A stretch of 64,000 nucleotides of DNA from Dictyobacter aurantiacus (GCF_003967515.1 NZ_BIFQ01000001.1:2728001-2792000); one strand, 5' to 3'; shown: positions 33,001-41,845, counted from the first letter of the stretch. Translations and numbers: made by a program. The notes: a model not told the origin generated them from the letters alone.

Positions 33001-33854
33001 AGTCCTCTGAGATGATCGCTATCAATAATACCGGTGATGCACCCCTGGACTGGACTGCTTCTCTGCAGAGTGGTACGCCTGCGTACTTCTCGTTGTCAGC
33101 CAATGCGGGTAAGAATCTCGCGGGTGGCGCGAGCGCGAATATAGCATTGCTTGTCGATACTACCAATGCCCCCGCAGGTTCCTATACACCGAGTGTGGAT
33201 ATTAGCGCTACCAATAGTCTGACCGGGACAAGCGTCGGCCAGGTAACCATTACTATGACCATTGTGGTGGTTATGCCGCCCGCGATGAGCGTCGATCAGA
33301 CCAATCTGTACTTTAACACCGTCGCGGGTAGCGATCCCGCTGATCAATCTGTGGCGATCAGCAATAGTGGTGGGGGAACCCTGAGCTGGACGGCGTCCAC
33401 TCCTGGTCAGCCGTGGCTGAGCCTGGGATCGACTTCTGGCCTGGTCAATGCCAGTGGCGGCTCGACCCTGGTTTTCAAGGTGAGCGCTAGCGGACTGGCG
33501 CCTCAGCCTCAGCCTTATAGTGATTCTGTCACCCTGACTCCATCCGATGGACCTTCCGTGATGGTTCATGTGTATCTGACTGTCACGGCTGCGACGCCAC
33601 CCCCCACGCCTACTTCGGCAGCCACGCAGGCGCCTACCCCGACACCACAGGTTATGATAACCCCTACGGCGCAGGTGGTTGTAACGCCTGCGTCAGATCC
33701 TGGTTCTGCAATGCCTTCTGGAACCGTGGTGTCGGCTCAAACCCCTATCGTTACAACGTCGACACCCGATGTGACTCCGATACAGAATAGGGGTGTTGAT
33801 TCAGCCGCTGGATCGGTGCAGCAGACCGCTAAAACAGCTACGCCTCAGCATTGA
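30078..33854 (+). CDS. Large membrane-anchored surface protein with BACON-type Ig-like repeats
   Basis: The protein has 1258 aa and starts at TTG, with GGGGG upstream and no in-frame ATG nearby. The N-terminal zinc ribbon is CPHC...CALC (Cys 6, 9, 21, 24). A TM helix lies about 153-175 (WICLVLVCVLVGGGTLG). The outside part holds at least eight repeats of about 110 aa with the BACON signature P/N-W-L (PWLMLSPQGG, PWLNISAS, SWLSVDQTHG, NWLQLSQTSG, KWLHVTPDSG, NWLIISPL, PWLSLGSTSG), each preceded by a strand with an NxGxxPLxW-like motif. The last 100 aa are Pro/Thr-rich. BACON domains in other bacteria bind carbohydrate or mucin; here cell-surface adhesion is inferred. Confidence 0.8.
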   Translation: MNRIHCPHCDTPLPKKTSAYCALCGESFLSHTAIADADEATEVVMRPSTAPVLRAARVNIPAEQESTLPDNAVSAQTREQRTRSKVLVASSTYDSITEPTRLLTWQKVVETPDRPVAVYPPRPPLPLQSLPVLRHLPYSWFALPRVLFGPRSIFWICLVLVCVLVGGGTLGMVEAFKHNPSGNGLLSGPSLQVTPTSADVGAILSLSGSGLSPRTLIGLFRDNAIPISDTNNAPEIYTDASGTINDTVIIGSDWGGGPHTIVLEDAHTHRYISTPIQVTGNIGPLRPAHLHLSANDLDFAAGDQATNTLKKISLWNSGAGQVTWQATTTQPWLMLSPQGGTLSANVPPTDVMVAVNRADLQPGEYTAQVLFSSSAGDSKLPVKMQVVPLQTGHDPVLQLSPALLSFTGTDGGANPDPEVITVSNPGALPLNWKASSNVPWLNISASNTQVAPSGSSTATVKVDTSSLLPGTHSARITFTGTGSTSVLHSIQSVYVSVTITPNCSLQVSPGILALTSIYQQSGRASQTIALGQTQSCAGPVSWSAKSNTSWLSVDQTHGTTPASPTVIANPAGLDAGSHSGSITFSSSYGTQVVLVSLMVNRPNAPSLSLGSAILSFNANASGASPPAQILSLKNNGGAPLSWSASATTLAGGNWLQLSQTSGQLNAHQSGSISVQAAVLNTMTPNTYSGIIRVYVRDATGKLLSQNPQVIPVNFMLGTACTLQVPIPPLTFYGVANQVQLSGAGNTSSAHAVSMSAGSSCTSNLNWRAVPATSDGMKWLHVTPDSGSIAPTKSATMQVSVTLAGLKAGSYSGQVTLSATDDSRRVVSTQHINVYLTVQPPCTLQSPSVGALDFSASGSGAPAAQSFQVGVVGMCSGPVNLDVRGDTSTSPNWLIISPLHVVLHSGETATFTVKPSAASLARGKTYSGSVSLYATEANGMPTVASPQSMKASLSLAGTPKLTAGFDSSHVNTVPGKSSEMIAINNTGDAPLDWTASLQSGTPAYFSLSANAGKNLAGGASANIALLVDTTNAPAGSYTPSVDISATNSLTGTSVGQVTITMTIVVVMPPAMSVDQTNLYFNTVAGSDPADQSVAISNSGGGTLSWTASTPGQPWLSLGSTSGLVNASGGSTLVFKVSASGLAPQPQPYSDSVTLTPSDGPSVMVHVYLTVTAATPPPTPTSAATQAPTPTPQVMITPTAQVVVTPASDPGSAMPSGTVVSAQTPIVTTSTPDVTPIQNRGVDSAAGSVQQTAKTATPQH

Positions 33855-33873
33855 TACATGTATCGGTGTGTAT

Positions 33874-34803
33874 CTAGATAAGGTGTATATCGGTGATCAT
33901 ACTTATGTTCTCGCCGTGGGACTGCCATGCCGGTTCAGAGAGTCCGGCCAGTTCTCGGGCGAGGGCGATCTGCTGACTGTCATGTTCCCAGTCTTCTTTG
34001 CCGTTTTCGTCCAGCTTGATAGGAGTCTCCATGAGTAGCGCGCTGTGCTGCACCCGTGGATCGCGCAGGAGCGCCTTGAGTCCTTCCTGGCCTATGATGC
34101 CTTCTCCCAGTCGGGCGTGTACATCGCGGTGGCTCCCCAGTGCCTTCTCTGTATCATTGAGGTGAATGACCTGCAGCCGTTTCAGACCAAAGGTCTCATC
34201 ACACTGGTCCAAAACCTTGCGGGCCGACTCAGCGGTCGAGATGTCGTGTCCGGCACCCCATAGATGGGCGGTGTCCAGGCATACTCCCAGCCGTTGCTGG
34301 TACTGCGGTAGCTGGTTCAGTACGATGGCGAGGTGGTCAAAACTATGTCCCAGGGAGTTGCCCGCCCCCACATCGTTCTCCAGCAGCAGCATAACTTCCT
34401 CGGGCGTCTGAGATAAGATGCGGCCAATGCCCTGTACAATGCGGCCAAGGCCAGCTTCGATACCCGCGCCTCGGTGGCTGCCGGTATGAAAGATAACGTA
34501 GCGAGCCCCTAAGAGTGCTCCTCGCTGTAGGGTCCAGCTCAAGAGTGTGACGGATTTTTCCCAGACGACATCGTCGGTAGTACCAAGGTTGATGAGATAA
34601 GGCGCGTGCAGCACGATTGGATCGAGCTGACAGGCGCGGGCCGCCTCCGCAAATGTGGCGCAGAGCTGTGGATCGTCGGCGGGCGGACGCCACGCGGTCG
34701 GGTTGCTGGCGAAAATCTGGATGGCTTCGCAACCAATCTGCCGAGCCGTCTGGGCAGCTTTAACCATTTTTGAGTTGGTGGGCATGTGGCGGCCGATACG
34801 CAT
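33874..34803 (-). CDS. nfo: Deoxyribonuclease IV (AP endonuclease)
   Basis: The 309-aa protein starts at the ATG giving MRIGRHMPTN, with AAGGA ten bases upstream. The TIM-barrel Zn ligands are seen as FHTGSHRG, LLENDVG, GVCLDTAHLWGAGHD, HLNDTEKALGSHRDVH and the Glu in LMETPI, spanning the known three-zinc site. It nicks DNA 5' of abasic sites in base excision repair. It lies 25 bp after scpB in the same direction and may be co-transcribed. Convergent with the large surface protein, its stop is 19 bp away. Confidence 0.93.
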   Translation of the reverse strand: MRIGRHMPTNSKMVKAAQTARQIGCEAIQIFASNPTAWRPPADDPQLCATFAEAARACQLDPIVLHAPYLINLGTTDDVVWEKSVTLLSWTLQRGALLGARYVIFHTGSHRGAGIEAGLGRIVQGIGRILSQTPEEVMLLLENDVGAGNSLGHSFDHLAIVLNQLPQYQQRLGVCLDTAHLWGAGHDISTAESARKVLDQCDETFGLKRLQVIHLNDTEKALGSHRDVHARLGEGIIGQEGLKALLRDPRVQHSALLMETPIKLDENGKEDWEHDSQQIALARELAGLSEPAWQSHGENISMITDIHLI

Positions 34804-34828
34804 AGTTTTTTGTTCCTTATCCTCTGCT

Positions 34829-35434
34829 TTATTGGGGTGTATGGGTTGCCGTGTCCGGGTTATCCGGGTGATCTTCAACTGGCCTGGATAGCGTGACGCC
34901 GGGCAATTCGGCCAGTGATGTCAGGCCGAATTGTTGCAAGAAATCGGCCGTTGTGGCAAAGAGGGCGGGACGGCCTACTATTGGTGCCCGTCCCACTTCT
35001 TCTACCAGGCCATGCTGCAGCAGACTCATCAAGGCCCGGTCGCTGTTGACGCCGCGAATGGCTTCAATCTGGTTGCGCGTTAAGGGTTGTCGATAGGCGA
35101 CCACTGAGAGCGTCTCTAACGCCGCTGAAGTCAGCCTGGCGGTCATCGGAAGACCCAGTAGCGCGGCCACGTAGCGCGCGTTCTCTGGAGCCGTTACAAG
35201 CTGAATCTGTTCACCCAGCAATTGCAGGCGTATGCCCCGCTCTTGCTGGCGCAGATCCTGTTCCAGCACCTCTAGCGCGGCTCCTAGTTGCTCCTCGTTT
35301 ACCATCAGCAGCTTGCGTAGCTCGCCTCGTTCTAAAGGACGTCCCGCCACGAAAAGCAGGCTTTCAATGGCTGCGGCCCGCTCTTTATTCATCTGCTCCC
35401 GTCCACCCTGATCATCTAATATCTTCTGCTCCAT
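34829..35434 (-). CDS. scpB: Segregation and condensation protein B
   Basis: The 201-aa protein has the two winged-helix domains of ScpB. The pattern is IESLLFVAGRPLERGEL at the N-terminus, then TLSVVAYRQPLTRNQIEAIRG, then LVEEVGRAPIVGRPALFATT in the second half. It forms the SMC-ScpAB complex that compacts and segregates the chromosome. No scpA or smc is beside it here. The start ATG has a weak ribosome-binding site; a second Met at residue 15 with GGGAG just upstream is an alternative. The region before it carries a repeat-palindrome element. Confidence 0.9.
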   Translation of the reverse strand: MEQKILDDQGGREQMNKERAAAIESLLFVAGRPLERGELRKLLMVNEEQLGAALEVLEQDLRQQERGIRLQLLGEQIQLVTAPENARYVAALLGLPMTARLTSAALETLSVVAYRQPLTRNQIEAIRGVNSDRALMSLLQHGLVEEVGRAPIVGRPALFATTADFLQQFGLTSLAELPGVTLSRPVEDHPDNPDTATHTPQ

Positions 35435-35573
35435 TGTAGAGAAGAGTATACCATAACCATGGACCCCTGTGTGAAAAAATCACTGTTGGCACGTTACTTA
35501 TCTATACTTTTATAATATGTCTGAAAGCCATAGTTTCGCGCCTATGGCGCTCAATTTGTTTTAGGCGTTAGTG

Positions 35574-35712
35574 GGTGCAACACCCTTATGACGCATATCA
35601 ATTTTAGGAGTTGGTGCAACACCCTTATGACGCATATCAATTTTAGGAGTTGGTGCAACACCATGGGTGGGTGCATTCGCACCCACCCATGGTGTTGCAC
35701 CAACTCCTAAAA
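35574..35712. repeat. 39-bp tandem repeats capped by a perfect palindrome
   Basis: The block ggtgcaacac begins at 35574, 35613 and 35652, exactly 39 bp apart, with two full units (ending ttttaggagtt) and a third that opens the palindrome. The palindrome has 34-bp perfect arms (35641-35674 and 35679-35712) and the loop ATTC. The layout is the same as at 21494-21732. It lies upstream of scpB and of the methyltransferase gene, between divergent genes. Confidence 0.95.
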
Positions 35713-35823
35713 AACAGGGCGGCTGCGCAAGCAGCCAGCCGCCCGAGCGGGGGCTATCACGTACCCCAATAAGACGAAAGTCCAACACTTTGTTGATGAA
35801 ATAGCGAAAGTAGGTCACTATTT

Positions 35824-36543
35824 ATGACATCACACCCATCCTCACAGAACGACATCTTTGCTAATTATGGATGGCATGAAAAACAAAATTTGCTTTATCG
35901 TATTACCGCAGATCGTTGTGATTATATTGAGTCGCGCATCGATCGCGTCTTTGGTCGCCACGCGCTGGCTCAGCAAGAGATTCTTGAGGTGGGATGTGGG
36001 GGCGGCTTGATCTGCCGTGAGCTGGCGCGTCGGGGCGCTGTCGCGACTGGCATCGATCCATCTGAGGGAGCACTATCCGATGCACGGCGCTATGTGCTGC
36101 AAGGACACCTGGGGCAGAACGTTTCATTCGATCAGGGCTATGCCGAGTCGTTGCCCTATGCCGATGGCAGTTTTTCGGTGATTGTGTGCCTGGATGTACT
36201 GGAGCATGTGCGCGATCTGCAGGCAACGATCCATGAAATCGCGCGCGTGCTGGCCCCGGGCGGTATCTTTATCTTTGATACCATTAATCGAACGCTGCTG
36301 GCACGGCTGGCCTTGATCCAGATTGGTGAGCGTTTCTTTAGGAAGCAAGGTCTGGTGCCAGGATTACATCGGTATGAGGCGTTTATCAAGCCAGCGGAGC
36401 TCCGGTCCCTGCTGGGCCGCGAAGCGCTGCAGATTCAGGAGCTGACCGGCTTTATGCCAAAGTTGATTGAGGGACGCATGACCCTTGCCCCGGGCTGGTT
36501 TAAGGGCGTTTCTTATATCGGTTATGCCACAAAAGGGAGATAG
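35824..36543 (+). CDS. Class I SAM-dependent methyltransferase, UbiG-like
   Basis: The 239-aa protein has SAM motif I as LEVGCGGGLICREL (about 55-68), an acidic GIDPSEGALSDARRY for ribose binding, motif II near VIVCLDVLEHV, and the post-motif LAPGGIFIFDTINRT. This layout is that of UbiG, the O-methyltransferase of ubiquinone biosynthesis. Here it may act on a menaquinone-like or other small phenolic substrate because Chloroflexota commonly use menaquinone. No ubiquinone genes are near. The ribosome-binding site is weak. Confidence 0.75.
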   Translation: MTSHPSSQNDIFANYGWHEKQNLLYRITADRCDYIESRIDRVFGRHALAQQEILEVGCGGGLICRELARRGAVATGIDPSEGALSDARRYVLQGHLGQNVSFDQGYAESLPYADGSFSVIVCLDVLEHVRDLQATIHEIARVLAPGGIFIFDTINRTLLARLALIQIGERFFRKQGLVPGLHRYEAFIKPAELRSLLGREALQIQELTGFMPKLIEGRMTLAPGWFKGVSYIGYATKGR

Positions 36544-36572
36544 GAACGGACATACCTGGCTGGTCGCTGCGC

Positions 36573-37163
36573 TTATTCCTGCCAGAACTGCTGATCTTCT
36601 TTTGACATTGTGCTGCGCGATATCGCTTCGGCAAAGCTCTGCTTTTTGGGACCCTGCTGTGCCTGGCTCGCCGCTTCGCGAGTCTGGCGGCGGTTCAGGG
36701 TTACTGCTGGCTGACTGCCATTGAGGGCGTTGCTGAATTGATCGATGCTGACCTGAAAAAACTGGGCCAGCTTCTCCAACTGGCGCTGGCTCAGGCTGAC
36801 TAACTCGATGGCGCCGTTCTCGAATTTGTTCCAGACGTCAACGCTCAGGCGTAGTCCTCTGGCGGTTGCTACTTTGTTCAGGTTGCGGCTCTTACGCAGC
36901 TCGGTCAGGCTGGCGAAGGCGTTCTGCGACTCGAAGACGCGCTCAAACGCGCTGGTCAGGGCACGCCTGGTTAATGGCAGCAGGCTGGCGTTTTGATCGA
37001 CCGCTTCGTTGCCGCCAGTTGCCTGGTAGCCAGCAATAAAGTCGATCAGCTCATCTTGATAAGCTGGATACTCCTGGAGGATCCGTACCTGTGCCTGGGT
37101 ATCGCCCGCTTCTTTAGCCGCGATCCAGGCCATTTTAAGTTGTCTCAATTCGGGAGTGTTCAT
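36573..37163 (-). CDS. XRE-type HTH protein co-encoded with a sigma factor
   Basis: The protein has 196 aa. A helix-turn-helix of the XRE/Cro type is seen around 85-150 (SLTELRKSRNLNKVATARGL, then SLSQRQLEKLAQFFQVSIDQF). The N-terminal 60 aa are a helical region resembling small anti-sigma-associated segments. The gene starts 35 bp after the sigma gene stop, with AAAGGAG upstream, so the two form an operon. It may modulate the sigma factor. No TM helix is present, so it is not a membrane anti-sigma factor. Confidence 0.65.
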   Translation of the reverse strand: MNTPELRQLKMAWIAAKEAGDTQAQVRILQEYPAYQDELIDFIAGYQATGGNEAVDQNASLLPLTRRALTSAFERVFESQNAFASLTELRKSRNLNKVATARGLRLSVDVWNKFENGAIELVSLSQRQLEKLAQFFQVSIDQFSNALNGSQPAVTLNRRQTREAASQAQQGPKKQSFAEAISRSTMSKEDQQFWQE

Positions 37164-37198
37164 CTGAAGTACTCCTTTCCGTTCCCTTTTGCTTGGTA

Positions 37199-37951
37199 TT
37201 ACGATTGTTGCTGCAGCGCTGATTTATATGCTGGCTGGTGTTGTTCTCTTATCACACATTCGCGTAGATAGCTACGCGCCCGCTCGTAACGCAGGCGAAC
37301 CGTGCGCTCCGTCTTTTTACACACTTCCGCGATATCGTCCCACTTGAGCCCCTCGATGGCCCGCAGCGTCATGATCTTGCGATCAAGTGGATCCCGCAGG
37401 TAGGTCAGGATGCGCTGGCTTTCGTCCTCGGCGTGCATTTCTTCATACTGATCGCGTGGGTCTGCTACATCCGAGGTCGACTGATTTTCATCGTCGGCCG
37501 GAGCCGGTTGTAGCGTCTCCACCAGTGCGCGCGGCACATGCTGCGGCCGACCGGTGGGTCGGCCCTCGGCGTCGCGTCGATAGCCAAGTCCCTCTTGACG
37601 AAGAACGCGGTTAAATTCATCGACGCATAGGCAGCGCAGATAGTGAATAAAATTCTGTGTGATAAATATTTCTCCTGGATCTTGCGCTTCGCGTAACAGG
37701 TGCTCACCCATGTTCGCGATCGCTTCTTCCCGTAATTCTGGACGGTGTCGCAAGCCCTGCGTGTGGCGCTGAAAGGCCGGCGCGGCGCGTTGCAGCAGCA
37801 CCTCGCAGAGGAAACGTACTCCAGCATCGTTGCCCGCAGTCTTTTGTGCTCGAATGTTTAGAACAAGCTCACTTTCACCGATCTCATAGCGTCCCTCTGC
37901 CGTGCGACGGTGTAAGCGCTCGTTAAGTGTATGATCACTCAGGTCGATCAT
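37199..37951 (-). CDS. RNA polymerase sigma factor, sigma-70 family (ECF-like)
   Basis: The 250-aa protein carries a C-terminal region 4 HTH (GLKWDDIAEVCKKTERTVRLR followed by YERARSYLRE). The helical middle is region 2-like with FIHYLRCLCVDEFNR. A low-complexity acidic linker (residues about 145-175) joins them. Such ECF-type factors direct RNA polymerase to a small set of stress promoters. The start ATG has GGGGGACTGA upstream. The following gene is an HTH protein rather than a membrane anti-sigma factor. Confidence 0.8.
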   Translation of the reverse strand: MIDLSDHTLNERLHRRTAEGRYEIGESELVLNIRAQKTAGNDAGVRFLCEVLLQRAAPAFQRHTQGLRHRPELREEAIANMGEHLLREAQDPGEIFITQNFIHYLRCLCVDEFNRVLRQEGLGYRRDAEGRPTGRPQHVPRALVETLQPAPADDENQSTSDVADPRDQYEEMHAEDESQRILTYLRDPLDRKIMTLRAIEGLKWDDIAEVCKKTERTVRLRYERARSYLRECVIREQHQPAYKSALQQQS

Positions 37952-38055
37952 TCAGTCCCCCAAAAGTAGTACTACGGTGGTTCGCTTTTGTGGCTTCTAC
38001 CAACTCTATTCTTCTACACTCGCTAAAAGCGGAAATTTTTATGGGCACTCTCGAA

Positions 38056-38118
38056 AATGTGTGTATAATGTGCATGTGATGCCGCACCGCAGCATCACAT
38101 GCACATTATACACACATT
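38056..38118. repeat. 27-bp-arm palindrome upstream of the sigma-factor gene
   Basis: Arms 38056-38082 and 38092-38118 pair around a 9-base loop. It lies between the sigma gene start and the prs gene stop (both on the minus strand), so it may end the prs transcript. A second hairpin (38166-38192) with GCAGGAGGGGC arms follows. Confidence 0.88.
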
Positions 38119-38214
38119 ATTTATTCAAGGGGAGAGGAAGGGATTTGGGGACACCCCAATCCCCGGCAGGAGGGGCTCGTGGCCCCTCCTGCACCTCCCT
38201 GCTTTATGATGGGG

Positions 38215-39159
38215 TTAGATGGTGTCGAACAGGCTGCTGACGGATTCTCCGTTGTGGTTGCGGCGGATCGTTTCGGCGATCAGGGGGGCCAGCGAGAGAA
38301 CGGTCATGTTGGGGAGGCGCTTTTCGACAGGTATGGGTACCGTGTTGGTGGTGACGATCTCTTCGATGTCGGGCTGGCTCTTGAGGCGCTCGATGGCTTT
38401 ACCAGTGAAGAGACCATGGGTGCAGGCGACGAAGATACGGCCGACGCCGCGCTCGCGTACGTGCTGCAGGATCTCGACGATGGTTCCACCATTGGCGATC
38501 TCGTCGTCAATGATGATGACGTCTTTCCCGCTTACGTCACCGACGATGCTATCGATAACGACCTTGTCGTCACTGATCCTTTTCTTGCTGCCTGCTGCGA
38601 CCGGCATGTTGAGGAGACGCGAGAAGTACGTCGCCGACTTGGCGTTGCCGAGGTCGGGCGAGACGACGATGCCGTTGGTCAGGTTGTAGGAACGGAAGTG
38701 CTGGGCTAGCACATTGAGCGCGTTTAAGTGGTCGGTGGGAACGCTGAAAAAGCCGTGCACCTGCGGCGCGTGCAGGGCTACCGTAATGATGCGATTGGCT
38801 CCGGCGGTCTGCAGCAGATCCGCTACCAGGCGGCCCGCGATCGAGATACGGGGCGCGTCCTTTTTGTCCGAGCGCGCGTAAGCATAGTATGGGATGACCG
38901 CTGTCAGGCGGGCTGCGGAGGCACCACGGGCCGCGTCCAGCATGAATAACAACTCCATCAGGTTTTCTTGAACCGGAGTTACCAGGGGTTGGACCAGGTA
39001 GACATCACTCTCGCGGCAGTTTTCATTCATTTGAACATAAAGACAGTCATTGCTGAAATGTTGAATGTGGGTTGGCGAGAGCTGCAGGCCCAGATATTCA
39101 CTGATCTCCCGGGCCAGTTCTTGATGAGCGCTGCCACTGAAAATAGTAATGTCACGCAT
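38215..39159 (-). CDS. prs: Ribose-phosphate pyrophosphokinase
   Basis: The 314-aa enzyme makes PRPP from ribose 5-phosphate and ATP. Seen are the N-terminal FSGSAHQELAREI, the flexible-loop and ATP region AVIPYYAYARSDKKD, the HAPQVHGFF site (family form DLHxxQIQGFF), and the PRPP/ribose loop DVIIIDDEIANGGTI. This loop has EIANGG where classical class I enzymes have MIDTGG or MIDTAG, which suggests a divergent subgroup. The start ATG has AAGGAT upstream. It supplies PRPP for the purine genes found a few kilobases away, though not in the same operon. Confidence 0.92.
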   Translation of the reverse strand: MRDITIFSGSAHQELAREISEYLGLQLSPTHIQHFSNDCLYVQMNENCRESDVYLVQPLVTPVQENLMELLFMLDAARGASAARLTAVIPYYAYARSDKKDAPRISIAGRLVADLLQTAGANRIITVALHAPQVHGFFSVPTDHLNALNVLAQHFRSYNLTNGIVVSPDLGNAKSATYFSRLLNMPVAAGSKKRISDDKVVIDSIVGDVSGKDVIIIDDEIANGGTIVEILQHVRERGVGRIFVACTHGLFTGKAIERLKSQPDIEEIVTTNTVPIPVEKRLPNMTVLSLAPLIAETIRRNHNGESVSSLFDTI

Positions 39160-39464
39160 AAATTTTTTATCCTTATATTCCTACCTGAAGGTATATCATT
39201 CAAACATATGCGCTGCCTGGCGGAATGAGGTCAGCAGGGCATAAAGTAGGGGAAGAAAAGGCAATCCTTCTCTTCTCAAATTATTGCTGTGATTTCACAT
39301 GTACTATTTTGACACCTCTATGATTGTAGCGTCAAGGTGGGGTGCCGCAAAGTCCCCTATTCTTTTTGCTCTAAGGAGGAGGTGCCGCAAAGTCTTTCTT
39401 AAGGGGTGCAGGAGGGCTGGCCGCCCTCCTGCACCTCCCGCCTGGGGTGCGCCAGAGCAGAGCG
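39160..39464. other. Intergenic region with direct repeats and a hairpin
   Basis: No gene is seen. The 14-bp sequence ggtgccgcaaagtc occurs at 39341-39354 and 39381-39394, and a GTGCAGGAGGG-type hairpin (39404-39436) follows at the 3' end of queA. Both belong to dispersed repeat types of the window. Confidence 0.6.
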
Positions 39465-40562
39465 CTATAGTAGCAGCATTGCATCTCCAAAGCTGAAGAA
39501 GCGATAGCGCTCTTTAATGGCTTCCTGATAGGCCTGTTCCATCAGTTCTTTCCCCATGAAGGCGCTGACCAGCAGCAGTAAGGTTGAGCGGGGTAGATGA
39601 AAGTTGGTGATCATGGCGTCCACGGCCCTGAAGGGGGTGCCGGGTGTAATAAAGAGGCTGGTGCTGCCTTTGTAAGGTGCGATCTCGCCGTCGTATATGC
39701 TGGCGACGCTCTCAAGTACGCGTACCGAGGTGGTACCCACGGCGACAACTCGACCACCGGCCTGTCTGGTTTCGTTGATCAGGACCGCTGTCTCGGCGTC
39801 GAGCTCGATCTCTTCGCTGTGCATTTTGTGTTCGCTGACGTTTTCGTGCTCTACCGGTCGGAACGTGTCTAATCCTACGTGCAGCGTGACAAAACCGGTG
39901 CGTACACCCTGCTGGCGCAGGTGATCCAATAGCTCCGGCGTGAAGTGCAGGCCAGCTGTCGGAGCGGCCGCCGAGCCCTGGATACGCGCGTAGACCGTCT
40001 GATAGCGCTCTTGATCCTCCAGCGTTTCATGAATATAGGGAGGTAGAGGCATGCGACCGATCTCATCGATGCGCTGGCGTACGCTGAGAAGTTGATAGGG
40101 ATCATCGCTATTGGCCTGCTGGTCGGGGACCGTGAAGTGCACGATGCGCCCACCAGCTTCGGTGCGCTGCTGAATCTCACCAATCAGGCGGGGAGGCTGG
40201 TCCTGAGGTCCAAAATGGATGATCGCCCCTTCACGCAGCCGCCGTCCTGGCCTCACCAGGGCTTCCCAGTGATCAGGACCCAGTTCATTACGCTCGGTCA
40301 GCAGCAGGACCTCGGCGGAACCGTTTGTCTGTGGCCGGTAGCCCAGCAGGCGCGCTGGGATGACGCGGCTCTGGTTGGCGATCAGTAGATCGCCAGGCCG
40401 CAAAAACTCGCCCAGATCTCGAAAATGTCGATGCGTAAATGTTTTATCTTCGCGCCGTACAACGAGGAGCCGCGAAGCGTCTCGCGGCTCAATCGGGGTC
40501 TGCGCGATTAATTCTATTGGTAGATCGTAATCAAAATCACTTATCTTCAGGTTGTTGTCCAC
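39465..40562 (-). CDS. queA: S-adenosylmethionine:tRNA ribosyltransferase-isomerase
   Basis: The 365-aa protein matches QueA, which transfers and rearranges the ribose of SAM to make epoxyqueuosine in tRNA. Seen are the N-terminal [41 protein letters not shown]-like RVIPARLLG, then [26 protein letters not shown] and [17 protein letters not shown] near the end. The GTG start overlaps ruvB by 16 bp, so the two are translationally coupled in the common ruvB-queA order. The gene ends 30 bp before a hairpin. Confidence 0.96.
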   Translation of the reverse strand: MDNNLKISDFDYDLPIELIAQTPIEPRDASRLLVVRREDKTFTHRHFRDLGEFLRPGDLLIANQSRVIPARLLGYRPQTNGSAEVLLLTERNELGPDHWEALVRPGRRLREGAIIHFGPQDQPPRLIGEIQQRTEAGGRIVHFTVPDQQANSDDPYQLLSVRQRIDEIGRMPLPPYIHETLEDQERYQTVYARIQGSAAAPTAGLHFTPELLDHLRQQGVRTGFVTLHVGLDTFRPVEHENVSEHKMHSEEIELDAETAVLINETRQAGGRVVAVGTTSVRVLESVASIYDGEIAPYKGSTSLFITPGTPFRAVDAMITNFHLPRSTLLLLVSAFMGKELMEQAYQEAIKERYRFFSFGDAMLLL

Positions 40563-41578
40563 AGCGTCTGTCCACTTTCTCCGCCCGGTGCTGCCAGGCC
40601 TAGATGCTGATACGCGGCCCGCATGGCGATACGGCCGCGTGGTGTGCGTGCGATGAATCCTAACTGTAGCAGATAGGGCTCATAGACATCCTCGATCGTC
40701 TCTGAATCCTCGCTGGTGCTTGCCGCCAGCGTATCCAATCCCACAGGCCCACCATTGAACTTGTTGATGATGGTCAATAGCATGTTGCGGTCGGTCTGGT
40801 CCAGGCCGATCTCATCTACTTCCATCGCGTCCAGTGCCGCTTTGGCGACCTCGCGCGTAATCACGCCATCGGCTTTGACCTGCGCATAGTCGCGCACGCG
40901 CTTGAGCAGGCGGTTAACGATACGTGGGGTACCTCGTGCGCGGCTGGCGATCTCTTCAATGCCGTCCATTTCGGCGGCCACCTTCAGGATGCGTGCCGAA
41001 CGTGCCACGATCAGCTTGAGCGACTCCTGATCATAATATTCCATACGATAAATGGCACCAAAGCGATCACGCAACGGAGCGGTCAGCGACCCGACGCGTG
41101 TCGTCGCGCCCACTACCGTAAAGGGAGGCAGGTTGAGGCGCAGCGATCGCGCACTGGGACCCTTACCAATCATAACATCCAGCGCAAAATCTTCCATCGC
41201 GGAATAGAGGCGCTCTTCTACCGCGCGTGCCAGGCGATGGATCTCATCGATAAACAGGATCTCACCCGGCTGCAGTGAGGTCAGGATTGAGGCCAGGTCC
41301 CCTGCATGCTCAATCGCCGGACCCGAAGTGGTACGTAGATTCACGCCCATCTCGGCGGCGATAATATTACACAGCGTCGTCTTACCCAATCCAGGTGGAC
41401 CATACAGCAACACGTGATCCACCGATTCATTGCGGCGACGCGCAGCTTCCAACAAGATGCTCAGGTTTTCTTTAATCTTCTCTTGACCGACGTATTCAGA
41501 CAGGTGACGAGGGCGCAGGCTGCCTTCAATCAGCTGTTCCTCTTCACTGATATTGGGTGAAACGAGGCGGTCCCCCAT
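40547..41578 (-). CDS. ruvB: Holliday junction branch migration helicase RuvB
   Basis: The 343-aa AAA+ motor has Walker [11 protein letters not shown] (about 60-69), Walker [11 protein letters not shown], sensor 1 VVGATTRVG and the arginine finger in LRDRFG, with the C-terminal winged helix ([11 protein letters not shown]). It drives branch migration with RuvA in recombination repair. The ATG follows GGAG(ATAT) with a 7-base gap. It is the first gene of the ruvB-queA operon. Downstream of its start on the plus side is a composite repeat region. Confidence 0.97.
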   Translation of the reverse strand: MGDRLVSPNISEEEQLIEGSLRPRHLSEYVGQEKIKENLSILLEAARRRNESVDHVLLYGPPGLGKTTLCNIIAAEMGVNLRTTSGPAIEHAGDLASILTSLQPGEILFIDEIHRLARAVEERLYSAMEDFALDVMIGKGPSARSLRLNLPPFTVVGATTRVGSLTAPLRDRFGAIYRMEYYDQESLKLIVARSARILKVAAEMDGIEEIASRARGTPRIVNRLLKRVRDYAQVKADGVITREVAKAALDAMEVDEIGLDQTDRNMLLTIINKFNGGPVGLDTLAASTSEDSETIEDVYEPYLLQLGFIARTPRGRIAMRAAYQHLGLAAPGGESGQTLWTTT

Positions 41579-41678
41579 ATATATCTCCGATATGAAACTA
41601 GTGTTCTACAACGTGTTGCTCACATTATATCATAGGTTCGGACCCTGCGCTCACCCATATGTCTGGATCTATATAAAG

Positions 41679-41845
41679 CGGGAGGTGCAGGAGGGCCGGC
41701 GAGGCCCTCCTGCCGGGGCGTGGGGGTGTCCCCCACAAAATTCCTTTTTCTTTAGTGGTGCCGCCGCAGGCGGCACCACTAAAGAAAGGATGCCAGGGGA
41801 GACCCCTGGACCCCCACAGGGGCTAGTCGCCCCTGTGAACCCCAC
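41679..41845. repeat. Head-to-head pair of three-hairpin elements
   Basis: Reading 5'-3', a copy begins with the CAGGAGGG-CCGGCGAGG-CCCTCCTG hairpin, then GGGGG-TGT-CCCCC, then the shared AGTGGTGCCGCCGCAGGCGGCACCACT type hairpin. A second copy then runs in reverse, with the CCAGGGG-AGA-CCCCTGG and CACAGGGG-CTAGTCG-CCCCTGTG hairpins. The reverse copy is nearly identical to the complement of the copy at 57323-57420. Confidence 0.85.
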
